Source of the DNA: Ga0077560 sp046330435
GTDB lineage: Bacteria; Actinomycetota; Thermoleophilia; Miltoncostaeales; Miltoncostaeaceae
DNA: 64,000 nt
Reading direction: 5' to 3'
Assembly (NCBI GenBank): GCA_046330435.1
Contig: JAXLST010000011.1
Location: forward strand, 62,001 to 126,000
Made by a program: the position numbers and the translations under genes. The notes under the pieces are model-generated. The model was not told the DNA's origin. It searched no databases and worked only from the letters and a program-made list of their open reading frames with translations. Each line of letters starts with the position of its first letter. The first letter of the stretch is position 1. Positions 11,168-18,581 of this stretch are shown here, piece after piece.

Positions 11168-11173
11168 ATTCTA
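11168..11173 (-). promoter_or_regulatory. -10 box TAGAAT of the ABC-F gene
   Basis: TAGAAT on the minus strand, 8 nt before GTG 11159. It predicts a near-leaderless transcript and separates this gene from the one ending at 11201. Confidence 0.5.
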
Positions 11174-11200
11174 GGCGAGCGGCGGGGCCGCTCCCGCCGC

Positions 11201-11764
11201 TCAGCGGTCCCGTTCGTCCGCCGGGACGGTCTCGGGACGCGGCGCGTGCAACGGGTCCTCGCGCATGATCTCGGTGATCGCGAGCGGCTCGCCGAAGCGT
11301 ACGACGAACACCTCCGTGCCGATCCGGCGGCCCAGCAGGATCACCCCGCGGACCATGGCGTCGTCCCGGCTTGGCATGGTCGCGACCTCGAGCGGCTCGC
11401 GCCGCCCGGGCCGGCGCGCGATGACGTGCCAGCCGGGCTCCAGCACCTCGTGCTCGGCGAGCACGGACAGCAGCCGCTCCACCGCCTCGTCGGGGGTGGC
11501 GCCCCGGCAGCGGCGCACCGGGCCCCCGGCGCCGGCGCGCACGGCCCACCCCGGGCCGTCGGCGGCGGCCGGCTCCAGCCGGAACGCCCAGCCCAGCAGC
11601 TCCAGCGCGAAGAGCGTGCGGCGGCGGTCCGCGCCGAGCGGCCAGGTGGCGATGTGGCGGCTCAGCACCGGCCCCCCGTCGCGTCTGCGCCCGCCGCGGC
11701 GGACCCGGATCCCGGTGGTCGCAGGGAGGGGAACTGTCCGGACCCGGCCCATGTGTTTCACCAC
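11201..11764 (-). CDS. Hypothetical protein, 187 aa
   Basis: Not recognised. The product is rich in Arg in the first 30 residues (VRRGGRRRDGG), then a mixed alpha/beta body containing LFALELLGWAFRLEP and GWHVIARRPGRREPLEV, and ends acidic. No signal peptide, membrane helix or cysteine motif. The GTG at 11764 has GGAGG 11 nt upstream; an internal ATG at 11752 is a possible start. Codon third-position bias resembles its neighbours, which supports coding. It is separated from the ABC-F gene by a promoter-like hexamer. Confidence 0.55.
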   Translation of the reverse strand: MVKHMGRVRTVPLPATTGIRVRRGGRRRDGGPVLSRHIATWPLGADRRRTLFALELLGWAFRLEPAAADGPGWAVRAGAGGPVRRCRGATPDEAVERLLSVLAEHEVLEPGWHVIARRPGRREPLEVATMPSRDDAMVRGVILLGRRIGTEVFVVRFGEPLAITEIMREDPLHAPRPETVPADERDR

Positions 11765-11836
11765 CGCGGCCGAAGCCTCCGGGCGGGCGGCTCAGCGGTG
11801 CGGGCGCGCGGTCCCCGCGACCGGCGCCCGCACCGT

Positions 11837-12553
11837 TCAGCCGCCGTCCGGTGCGCCCACCGGCAGCCGGGCGACGACCGCGCCCGCCGCGTCGAGGGCC
11901 TCCACGGCCGCCACGTCTCCCGGGACGACCGCGAGGAACGCCCCGTTCCGCACCGCCGCCGCGGTGGCGTCGCCCGACGGGGCCACGGCCCGCAGGGCGA
12001 GGCCCGGACGCGCACGGCCCACCACCACCGTCGTGCCCGGGCCGGCCTGCCGCCCGCAGACGGAGGCCGCGAAGCCGTCCGCCAGCGGCGGGCAGGCGAA
12101 CACCTGGCCGCCCCCGCCGGCGTCGGAGCCCAGCACCAAGAGGCTGCGCCCGCCGGCGGTCCGGACCCCCCAAAGGTCCCAGGTCCTGCCGGCGGCCCGC
12201 GTCCACACCAGCGGGCGCAGCGTGTCCGGCAGGGGCCGGAGCCCCTCCAGGTCCGGCGCCGGGAGGGTGAGGCTCTCCACGCCGCGCTCCACCGCCCGGG
12301 ACGGGCGCAGCAGCTCGTATGCCGCATAGGCCCCGCCCGCCATGAGGGCCAGGACGAGGGCGACCGCGATCGCGAGCCGCAGCGCCGGGGGCCGAGCGGG
12401 CCGCACGACCGGTCCGCCCGGCGCCCGCGGGTCGGTCGCGGCGACCGCCTCCAGCAGGGCCTCCGCCCACGGGCTCCCCGCCACGTCGGCGGGCGAGCCC
12501 ACCAGCGGGTCGGCCGCGGCGATGCGCGCGAGCATCCGGTCGCCGCCGCTCAT
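11837..12553 (-). CDS. Single-TM protein coupled to the ECF sigma factor, probable anti-sigma
   Basis: 238 residues. A cytosolic N-terminus of about 55 residues precedes one membrane helix (ALRLAIAVALVLALMAGGAYAAYELL) and an extracytoplasmic beta-rich domain of about 155 residues. Its ATG overlaps the sigma factor stop in an ATGA, implying translational coupling. This is the standard architecture and position of membrane anti-sigma factors, but there is no HxxxCxxC zinc motif, so it would belong to a zinc-free class. The name rests on architecture and context. Confidence 0.65.
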   Translation of the reverse strand: MSGGDRMLARIAAADPLVGSPADVAGSPWAEALLEAVAATDPRAPGGPVVRPARPPALRLAIAVALVLALMAGGAYAAYELLRPSRAVERGVESLTLPAPDLEGLRPLPDTLRPLVWTRAAGRTWDLWGVRTAGGRSLLVLGSDAGGGGQVFACPPLADGFAASVCGRQAGPGTTVVVGRARPGLALRAVAPSGDATAAAVRNGAFLAVVPGDVAAVEALDAAGAVVARLPVGAPDGG

Positions 12554-13095
12554 TCGGCCTCCTCCGGCACCGCGGGCGCGGCCGGGCCCGGGACCGCCGC
12601 GGTCTCCAGCAGCGACGCGAGCCGGCGGCGCAGACGGTGCAGCCGCACCCGTGCGGCCACCGCGGTGACGCCCACCACCCGGGCCGCCTCGGCCACCGAG
12701 AGCTGCTCCCACGCGATGAGCAGCAGCAGCTCGCGGTCGGTGTGCGACAGCTCCCGCAGCGCCGCGGCGAGCTCCGGATCCAGCTCGTGCGGCACGGACA
12801 TCAGCGGCGGGTCCGGCAGGTGCGCCCCCAGGCGCTCCACCATCCGCGACTGCCGGTGCTCGCCGCGCAGCTGGTTGCGGCGGATCTTCGACGCGACCGA
12901 CAGCAGCCACGCGCGCTCCGCCTCCGGCGGCACGTCGTCCAGGCGCCGCCACGCCACCAGGAACGTCTCGGCCACCAGGTCCCGGGCGCGCTCCCGGTCG
13001 GTGTCCCGGCGGAACGCCCACGCGGTCACCACCCCGATGTGGGCGGCGTGGAGGCGCTCGAAGCGCTCCCGGCGTGCTGCGGCGTCCTGGGGCAT
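12550..13095 (-). CDS. ECF-type RNA polymerase sigma factor
   Basis: 181 residues, normal for ECF sigma factors. Region 2 lies at about 10-80 (ARDLVAETFLVAWRRLDDVP; AERAWLLSVASKIRRNQLR) and region 4 at about 115-165 (SHTDRELLLLIAWEQLSVA then EAARVVGVTAVAARVRLHRL, a helix-turn-helix). It should direct polymerase to envelope-stress-type promoters and be held by the membrane protein encoded immediately downstream. ATG 13095 begins MPQDAAARRERFERLH; earlier in-frame starts would add low-complexity sequence. Confidence 0.9.
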   Translation of the reverse strand: MPQDAAARRERFERLHAAHIGVVTAWAFRRDTDRERARDLVAETFLVAWRRLDDVPPEAERAWLLSVASKIRRNQLRGEHRQSRMVERLGAHLPDPPLMSVPHELDPELAAALRELSHTDRELLLLIAWEQLSVAEAARVVGVTAVAARVRLHRLRRRLASLLETAAVPGPAAPAVPEEAE

Positions 13096-13408
13096 GCACC
13101 GTCCTGTGTCCGGCTCGCCGCGAAGCGTTTCACCTCCCGCGGCGCCGCCGGACGACACCGCCCGGGGGGACGTTCGGCCCCCGCGCACACGCATCCGTCC
13201 GGTACCCGCCCCCACGGGCCACCTCGTGCCGTTAGGATCGCCAGTCGGCGACGCCGCCAACCGCGGTGCGCCAGGGGCACCCGCGCCCGAGACGCGGGGG
13301 ATCGAACGAGAAGCGGGTGACGTGGGACCGGCCCCAGCATCCGCGGGCGAATGCCCGCAGGGGTCGTGCACGCTCAACCCGGCACCGGCGAGTTGGTGGG
13401 GGATCTGA
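13096..13408. other. 313-nt divergent intergenic region with structured etfB leader
   Basis: No open frame looks coding. Toward etfB, a TAGGAT hexamer at 13233-13238 would start an mRNA near 13245 with a leader of about 160 nt. That leader holds two GC stems: CCCGCG (13280-13285) pairing with CGCGGG (13293-13298), and GCGGGC (13343-13348), loop GAAT, GCCCGC (13353-13358). I compared it with the cobalamin, SAM and glycine riboswitch cores and matched none. The ECF sigma promoter should lie in the left part, but no clear ECF -35/-10 is visible. Confidence 0.4.
13233..13238 (+). promoter_or_regulatory. -10 box TAGGAT, probable etfBA promoter
   Basis: It is the only TANNNT hexamer I see in a good position upstream of etfB. 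Predicted start is near 13245, leaving a long structured leader. No convincing -35 sequence. Confidence 0.35.
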
Positions 13409-14188
13409 ATGAAGATCGCGGTCTGCGTGAAAGAGGTACCGGACGCCGGCCCCGGCCGGCGGATGGACCCGGGGACCATGCGACTGGACCGCTCCGGTGA
13501 GCGGTCGCTCAACGCCTACGACCTGAACGCGGTCGAGGAGGCCCTCCGCCTGAAGGAGGCGGCGGGCGAGGGCGAGGTCGTCCTGGTCTCGATGGGCCAG
13601 GAGAAGGCACTGGAGTCGATCCGGAAGGCCCTCGCCATGGGCGCCGACCGGGCCGTGCTCATCTCCGACGAGGGCGCGGCGGGCTCCGACCTGGTCGCCA
13701 CCAGCTACGTGCTGGCCAAGGCCCTCGAGCGTGAGGCTCCGCAGCTGGTGCTGTTCGGGCAGTCCGCCCAGGACTCCGACGGCGCCGTCCTGTGGGCGTC
13801 CGTCGCCGAGCGCCTGAAGCTCCCGATGGTCTCCCAGATCTCCGAGCTGGAGGTCTCCGGCGGGCAGATCACCGCCAAGCGCCAGACCGAGTTCGGCTAC
13901 GACCGCATCCAGTCCCCGCTTCCCGCGGTGCTGGCGGTCGCGGACTCGCTCAACGAGCCGCGGTACCCGTCGCTCAAGGGCATCATGGGCGCCAAGAAGA
14001 AGCCGCAGGACGTGGTGAAGCTCGCCGACATCGGCGTCGAGGCGGACCGCGCCGGCCAGGCCGGGTCCCGCACCACCGTCAGCGCGCTGGCCCCGCCGCC
14101 GTCCCGTGGCGACACGGTCAAGATCGAGGACGACGGCACCGCCGCCCAGAAGATCATGGAGTTCCTGGTGGAAAGGAAGTTCGCATGA
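13409..14188 (+). CDS. etfB: Electron transfer flavoprotein beta subunit
   Basis: 259 residues, the normal size. The start MKIAVCVKEVPDAGPG and the AMP/FAD-site segment VLFGQSAQDSDGAVLWASVAERL are diagnostic of EtfB/FixA. With EtfA it forms a soluble heterodimer with FAD that takes electrons from acyl-CoA and other dehydrogenases and passes them to ETF:quinone oxidoreductase. The last codons overlap the etfA start (ATGA), so the two are translated together. No acyl-CoA dehydrogenase or ETF:QO is in the window. Confidence 0.96.
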   Translation: MKIAVCVKEVPDAGPGRRMDPGTMRLDRSGERSLNAYDLNAVEEALRLKEAAGEGEVVLVSMGQEKALESIRKALAMGADRAVLISDEGAAGSDLVATSYVLAKALEREAPQLVLFGQSAQDSDGAVLWASVAERLKLPMVSQISELEVSGGQITAKRQTEFGYDRIQSPLPAVLAVADSLNEPRYPSLKGIMGAKKKPQDVVKLADIGVEADRAGQAGSRTTVSALAPPPSRGDTVKIEDDGTAAQKIMEFLVERKFA

Positions 14189-15144
14189 GCACGCTGGTCT
14201 TCCTCGAGCACCACGGGGACGCCATCCAGAAGGGCTCCCTCGGCCTGCTGTCCAAGGCCGCGTCCCTGGACCCCGACACCTCGGCCGTCATCGTCGGCTC
14301 CGGCGTGTCCGGCCTCGCCTCGCAGGCCGCCGCGTACGGCGCCGCGAAGGTCTACATCGCCGACGACGCGAGCCTCGAGGCCCCGCTGCCGCAGCCGCGC
14401 GTCGACGTCATCGCCGCCCTCGTGCAGGCGAACGGCTTCGACAACGTCCTGTTCGGCGCGTCGGTGCTGGCCTCCGACATCGCGGGCGGCTTGTCGGCCC
14501 GCCTCGACGCCGGCCTCAACTGGGACCTGACCGACCTGGCGGTCGAGGGCGGCGCCCTCGTCGGCAAGCGGTCGGCCCTCGGCGACACCATCGTGGTGGA
14601 CGTCGGCTGGACCGCGACGCCCCGCCTCGCCCTGGTGCGCGCCGGCTCGTTCGAGCCGGCCGAGCGCTCCGGTGCCGGCGCCGTCGAGAGCGCGGGCGTC
14701 TCCCTGGAGGAGTTCTCCGGGAAGGCCACCATGCTCGACCAGGCGCACGAGACCGCGTCGGGCCCCTCCATCGAGGAGGCCGACATCCTCGTGACCGGCG
14801 GCCGCGGCCTGGGCGCCCCCGAGGCGTTCGGCAAGCTGGAGGAGCTGGCCGCCGCCCTGGGCGGCGCCGTCGCCTCCACCCGCGCGGTGGTGGACTCCGG
14901 CTGGTACCCCTACCCCACCCAGATCGGCCAGACGGGCAAGACCGTCGCGCCGAAGCTGTACATCGGCGCGGGCGTGTCCGGCGCGATCCAGCACAAGGTG
15001 GGCATGCAGAGCTCGCAGACGATCGTGGCGGTCAACAAGGACGGCAACGCCCCGATCTTCGACTTCTCCGACTTCGGCGTCGTCGGCGACCTGCACGAGG
15101 TCATCCCGGCGCTCACCGCGCTGGTGAAGGAGCGCAAGGGCTAG
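14185..15144 (+). CDS. etfA: Electron transfer flavoprotein alpha subunit
   Basis: 319 residues. N-terminal alpha/beta domain (STLVFLEHHGDAIQKGSLG), then the C-terminal FAD domain at about 195-319 with ILVTGGRGLGAPEAF, STRAVVDSGWYPYPTQIGQT, KLYIGAGVSGAIQHKVGMQ and IVAVNKDGNAPIFDFSDFGVV, the full set of FAD-contact motifs. It overlaps etfB by 4 nt and should be made in a 1:1 ratio with it. Confidence 0.97.
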   Translation: MSTLVFLEHHGDAIQKGSLGLLSKAASLDPDTSAVIVGSGVSGLASQAAAYGAAKVYIADDASLEAPLPQPRVDVIAALVQANGFDNVLFGASVLASDIAGGLSARLDAGLNWDLTDLAVEGGALVGKRSALGDTIVVDVGWTATPRLALVRAGSFEPAERSGAGAVESAGVSLEEFSGKATMLDQAHETASGPSIEEADILVTGGRGLGAPEAFGKLEELAAALGGAVASTRAVVDSGWYPYPTQIGQTGKTVAPKLYIGAGVSGAIQHKVGMQSSQTIVAVNKDGNAPIFDFSDFGVVGDLHEVIPALTALVKERKG

Positions 15145-15158
15145 GACGCCCCGTGACC

Positions 15159-15187
15159 GCGGGCCCCGGCGCGATGCCGGGGCCCGC
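15159..15187. terminator. Strong 12-bp hairpin after etfA
   Basis: GCGGGCCCCGGC (15159-15170), loop GCGAT, then the exact complement (15176-15187). It lies between the convergent etfA and 15196 genes, so it can serve both. No T-run follows on either strand. Confidence 0.6.
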
Positions 15188-15195
15188 GTCGCGCC

Positions 15196-15582
15196 TCAGC
15201 CGGCGAGCCCCGGCCGCGCCGCCCGCATCGCCCGGACGTGGATGACCGCGGCGAGCACCAGGACGAACAGGGCGAGCAGGCCGTGCAGGCCGCCGACCCA
15301 CTTCTCGCCGTCCGAGAAGGCCACCTGCACGGTGCCGACCAGCGGCAGCAGGAAGGCCAGCCCCACCGCCTTCCAGTCCTTCCACCACCCCACGAGGGCG
15401 GCGATGAAGGTGAGGACCTCCACCAGGTGGGTGATCCCGCCCACCGCCTTGTGGGCGTCCAGGGCGTCGGCCCCGAAGATGTACGACGCGATGAGGTAGA
15501 CCTGCACGAAGACGCCGATGCCGACGAGCGCGGCGAGCGCCGCGGTCGCCCGGAGCCCGGCGGTGCGGGCGCCGCCGCTCAC
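15196..15582 (-). CDS. Four-helix membrane protein, DUF6220-like (copy 1)
   Basis: 128 residues with four hydrophobic helices (AALVGIGVFVQVYLIASYIF; HLVEVLTFIAALVGWW; VGLAFLLPLVGTVQVAF; LLALFVLVLAAVIHV). FGADALDAHK and GGLHGLLAL are shared with the next gene, and the His residues in the helices recall DUF6220-type small membrane proteins. About 45% of positions look identical to copy 2 by eye. Function unknown; the conserved in-membrane histidines allow haem or metal binding but nothing proves it. Confidence 0.75.
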   Translation of the reverse strand: MSGGARTAGLRATAALAALVGIGVFVQVYLIASYIFGADALDAHKAVGGITHLVEVLTFIAALVGWWKDWKAVGLAFLLPLVGTVQVAFSDGEKWVGGLHGLLALFVLVLAAVIHVRAMRAARPGLAG

Positions 15583-15762
15583 GATGCACCGCCCGGCGGG
15601 CCCGCCGTGGCGGGCCGTCCGTCCATCACCATCTGGTCCTCCCCTGCTCGTGGGCGTCGCGCCGGGGGCCGCGGAACCGCCGCGTCGACGGCGCTCGTGC
15701 GGCGAGCATAAGCCCGGGTCCCGGCCGCGGGACAGCCGCCGGGACGAAGGGGAGTGCCGGGT

Positions 15763-16128
15763 TTACGCCCCGCGCCGCGCTCGCAGGCCGAGGACGTGGA
15801 CGTACGCGGCCAGCGCGAGCACCGCCACGGCCAGCAGGCCGTGGAAGCCGCCCGCCCAGGTGTCGGCCTGCGCGAGGCCCACCTGGACGACCGCGACGAC
15901 GACCAGCGCGATGGAGACGCCCATGGCGCGGCGGTCGGCCTTCCAGCCGACGGCCCCGAGGATGCCGGCGAGGATCGCGACCGGGAGGATCGCGTTGCCC
16001 AGGTGCTTGTGGGCGTCGAGCGCGTCCGCCCCGAAGGCGTACGCGGCGATGAGGTAGATCTGGACCAGGACGCCGAGCGCGACGGCTGCGGCGAGGGCGG
16101 ATGCCGCCCGGATGAGCGTGGGGTTCAT
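15763..16128 (-). CDS. Four-helix membrane protein, DUF6220-like (copy 2)
   Basis: 121 residues from ATG 16128. It is a sister of the protein at 15196-15582: GVLVQIYLIAAYAFGADALDAHK and GGFHGLLAV occupy the same places, with the same four helices. The start at 16128 rather than the in-frame GTG at 16146 is supported by TAGGGT 7 nt upstream. A spacer of 180 nt separates the two copies, so they need not be cotranscribed. Confidence 0.75.
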   Translation of the reverse strand: MNPTLIRAASALAAAVALGVLVQIYLIAAYAFGADALDAHKHLGNAILPVAILAGILGAVGWKADRRAMGVSIALVVVAVVQVGLAQADTWAGGFHGLLAVAVLALAAYVHVLGLRARRGA

Positions 16129-16135
16129 GCCGCCC

Positions 16136-16141
16136 ACCCTA
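16136..16141 (-). promoter_or_regulatory. -10 box TAGGGT, leaderless promoter of DUF6220-like copy 2
   Basis: TAGGGT on the minus strand, 7 nt before ATG 16128. It decides the start codon because the alternative GTG 16146 lies upstream of the predicted transcript. Confidence 0.5.
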
Positions 16142-16167
16142 CGCACGGGGCGGCGCCCCGTGGGGGA

Positions 16168-16596
16168 CTACCGTCCGGCGTGGACGATGAGGGTGGAGCA
16201 GGGCGCCTCCAGCGCGAGGCGCTGGGAGAAGCTCCCCAGCACGCTGCGTTCGGCGGCGCTGCGGGAGCTGGCCATCACCAGCAGGTCGCAGCCGTGCTCC
16301 GCGGCCCAGCGCCCGACCTCCCGGGCCGGCGCGCCCTGCAGCACGTGGGCGTCCTCGTCGTCCTGGGCGATGGTGCGCACCCACGCCTCGGCGGCCTCCA
16401 CGAGCGGGGTGGCGTCGGGGATGACGCCGCCGCCGAGGCCGGCGGCCAGGCTCACCAGGAACGACGGCGGCTCGACGCAGTGGACCACCGACACGCGGGT
16501 GTCCTCACCGGCGAGCTGCCGGGCGGTGGTGAGGGCGGCGGCGGCCTCCGGGGAGTCGTCGACGCAGGCGGCGATGTGGCGGAATGGGCTGGGCAT
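16168..16596 (-). CDS. Universal stress protein (UspA family)
   Basis: 142 residues, one Usp domain. It has the N-terminal HIAACVDDSPEAAAAL, then VVHCVEP, and a C-terminal DLLVMASSRSAAERSVLGSFSQRLALEAPCSTLIV that matches the ATP-site G-2x-G-9x-G(S/T) region only in part (SSRSAAERSVLGSFS), so ATP binding is uncertain. ATG 16596 has a TACGCT box exactly 6 nt upstream, marking a leaderless start. Confidence 0.85.
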   Translation of the reverse strand: MPSPFRHIAACVDDSPEAAAALTTARQLAGEDTRVSVVHCVEPPSFLVSLAAGLGGGVIPDATPLVEAAEAWVRTIAQDDEDAHVLQGAPAREVGRWAAEHGCDLLVMASSRSAAERSVLGSFSQRLALEAPCSTLIVHAGR

Positions 16597-16602
16597 GCCC
16601 CC

Positions 16603-16608
16603 AGCGTA
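16603..16608 (-). promoter_or_regulatory. -10 box TACGCT, leaderless promoter of the Usp gene
   Basis: TACGCT on the minus strand, 6 nt before ATG 16596. The same hexamer and spacing recur before the genes at 36945 and 56033. Confidence 0.5.
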
Positions 16609-16625
16609 CCCCCGCGCGGGCATGG

Positions 16626-17849
16626 TCACGCGGGGCACGCGGCGGGGGCCGGCGAGGGCCGGCGGACCGCCAGGGCGACCGTGGCGATCGCCGGGATGAG
16701 CGCGACCGGCCACATGGCGGCGCCGAGGTCGCCGGTGGCCGACGCGACCTGGCCGATGACCAGGTTCGCCGTGACCGCGGCGGAGAAGCCGCCCAGGTTG
16801 ACCAGCCCGGACGCCGCGCCGGCCCGGGTGGCGGCGTTGCCGGCCCGGGCGATGTCGAAGCCCAGCAGCCCGGCGGCGCCGCCCGCGCCGGTGAGCAGCA
16901 GGGCGCCCAGCATGAGCGGCGCGGGGACGAGGCCGGGCCACGCCAGGACGGCGGTCCACGCGAGGCTCAGCGTGACGGCGTGGGCCCGCAGCAGCGCCGG
17001 CCGGGTCCCGATGACGCCCAGCAGGATCGCGGCGCCGGCGAACGCCGCGACCGTGACCAGCAGGTACGCGCGGGCCGGCCCGGCGGCCATCCCCTGGTCG
17101 CGGACCAGGAACGGGTAGCCCCACAGGGCGGTGACGGTGACGAACGGGCCCATGAGGCCCATGTGGACCCAGAAGCCGTGGCGGGTCGCCGGCGTGGCGG
17201 CGGCGATGCGCAGGGCCCGGCGGATGGGCTCCGGGCCTTCGGGGCGCGGCGGGGCGCCGGCCGGGGCGTCGCGGACCAGCAGGATGCAGGCGACGGCCAT
17301 CGCCAGGGTGACGGCGCCCGTGGCCAGGAAGGTCGGGGTCCAGCCCAGGGTGTCCAGGCCGGCCCCCAGGGGGACGGTGGTGAGCAGCTGCCCCAGCGCG
17401 CCGGCCAGGCCGGCCAGGCTCGTGAGCAGCGCGTAACGGCCGGCGGGGAACCAGCTGTGCGCGAGCCGCAGGACGTTCAGGAAGATGCACGCGTCACCGA
17501 TGCCGATGAGGCCCCGGCCCGCGATGGCGACGGGCAGCGTGGTGGCGGTGGCGAAGGCCAGCTCTCCGGCGCCCATCAGCAGCAGGCCGATGGACAGGGT
17601 GCGGCGGGGGCCGAGCCGGTCGGCGGCGAGGCCGGCGGGGACCTGCATCGCGACGTACAGGGCCAGCTGCAGCGACGACAGGACCGCCAGCTGCCCCGCG
17701 GTGATGCCCAGGCGGGCCTCGGCGTCCAGCGCCGCGACACCCAGGGCGTTCCGGTGGAAGAGGGCCGTGAAGTAGAAGCCGGCGGCGAGTCCCCAGACCG
17801 CCCAGCCGGGCAGCCGCGCCGCCCCTCGATCCATCAGTCTTAGATGCAT
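16626..17849 (-). CDS. MFS transporter, 12 TM
   Basis: 407 residues. Helix 1 starts at about 16 (WAVWGLAAGFYFTALFHRNA); the loop motif GLAADRLGPRRTLSIG near residue 75 is the MFS signature, and a second half begins near residue 210. The RNALGVAALDAEARLGIT and VPAGLAADRLG pattern resembles nitrate/sugar-acid type carriers more than drug pumps, but the substrate is open. It is divergent from a GntR/FCD regulator, and such pairs usually mean the regulator controls the transporter. Start ATG 17849 lies inside a small palindrome; ATG 17834 is an alternative. Confidence 0.85.
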   Translation of the reverse strand: MHLRLMDRGAARLPGWAVWGLAAGFYFTALFHRNALGVAALDAEARLGITAGQLAVLSSLQLALYVAMQVPAGLAADRLGPRRTLSIGLLLMGAGELAFATATTLPVAIAGRGLIGIGDACIFLNVLRLAHSWFPAGRYALLTSLAGLAGALGQLLTTVPLGAGLDTLGWTPTFLATGAVTLAMAVACILLVRDAPAGAPPRPEGPEPIRRALRIAAATPATRHGFWVHMGLMGPFVTVTALWGYPFLVRDQGMAAGPARAYLLVTVAAFAGAAILLGVIGTRPALLRAHAVTLSLAWTAVLAWPGLVPAPLMLGALLLTGAGGAAGLLGFDIARAGNAATRAGAASGLVNLGGFSAAVTANLVIGQVASATGDLGAAMWPVALIPAIATVALAVRRPSPAPAACPA

Positions 17850-17883
17850 GTTGCATTCTTAGCCCATCTGTATGTGAGAGACA
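17844..17883. promoter_or_regulatory. Candidate GntR operator region
   Basis: Two small dyads in the 66-nt gap between the MFS and gntR genes: ATGCA (17844-17848), TGT, TGCAT (17852-17856), which covers the MFS start codon; and TGT (17869-17871), 9 nt, ACA (17881-17883), similar to the outer bases of FadR/FCD-type sites. The stretch is clearly less GC-rich than its surroundings. Confidence 0.3.
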
Positions 17884-17903
17884 AGGGTGCTGGACATCGG
17901 CGC

Positions 17904-17909
17904 TAGTCT
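17904..17909 (+). promoter_or_regulatory. -10 box TAGTCT, leaderless promoter of gntR
   Basis: TAGTCT, 6 nt before ATG 17916, with no Shine-Dalgarno sequence. The predicted mRNA begins at the A of the start codon. Confidence 0.55.
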
Positions 17910-17915
17910 TGGACC

Positions 17916-18581
17916 ATGGACCAGCCCCCCGTCGCCCCGCCCGCCAAGGACCGCGCCCTGGAGTTCGTGAAGGAGCGCATCCTCGACGGCACCTACCCGG
18001 GCGGGTCGCTGCTGAGCGAGGGCGAGATCGCCGCGGAGCTCGGGGTGAGCCGCACCCCGGTGCGAGAGGCGTTCCTGCTGCTGGAGGCCGGCGGGCTCAT
18101 GCGCCTCTACCCCAAGCGCGGCGCCCTGGTGGTCGCCGTCTCGCCGGACGAGGTGCGGGACGTCATGGAGACCCGGCTGCTGGTGGAGCGGCACGCCGCC
18201 GGCCGCGTCGCGGCCGAGGGCACGGACGTGGGCAGGCTCCTCGAGACGCTCATCCGGCAGCAGGAACGGCTGCTCGCCAGGCGCGACCACGCCGGGTTCG
18301 TCGCCGCCGACCGGGAATTCCACCGCGCGATCGTCGCCGCCGCCGGCAACGCCATCCTCGAGCGGCTCTACGACTCCCTGCGGGACCGGCAGCGGCGCAT
18401 GGGCGCCATCTCGATCGCCCGCACGCCGGCGCTGGCCGAGCGCTTCATCGCCGACCACCGCGACATCGCCGCCGCGATCGCCGCCCGCGACCCGGAGGCC
18501 GCGATGGAGGCGGCCACCCGGCACCTCACCGTCGCGGCCGACGGCATCGCCGGGGCGGTCAGCCCACCTCCGACAGGCTGA
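17916..18581 (+). CDS. GntR-family transcription regulator, FCD (FadR-C) subfamily
   Basis: 221 residues. The N-terminal winged helix is at about 12-78 (ILDGTYPGGSLLSEGEIAAEL then GVSRTPVREAFLLLEAGGL, the standard GntR recognition helix). The C-terminal all-helical FCD ligand domain is at about 85-210, with metal/ligand residues in ADREFHRAIVAAAGN and FIADHRDIAAAI. It likely senses a carboxylate metabolite and represses the divergent MFS gene. Its end overlaps the convergent gene at 18559 by 23 nt. Confidence 0.92.
   Translation: MDQPPVAPPAKDRALEFVKERILDGTYPGGSLLSEGEIAAELGVSRTPVREAFLLLEAGGLMRLYPKRGALVVAVSPDEVRDVMETRLLVERHAAGRVAAEGTDVGRLLETLIRQQERLLARRDHAGFVAADREFHRAIVAAAGNAILERLYDSLRDRQRRMGAISIARTPALAERFIADHRDIAAAIAARDPEAAMEAATRHLTVAADGIAGAVSPPPTG

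Noticed and set aside
13239..13408. Cobalamin, SAM or glycine riboswitch before etfB
   Set aside because: None of the conserved core strings of those classes can be found; only GC hairpins are visible.
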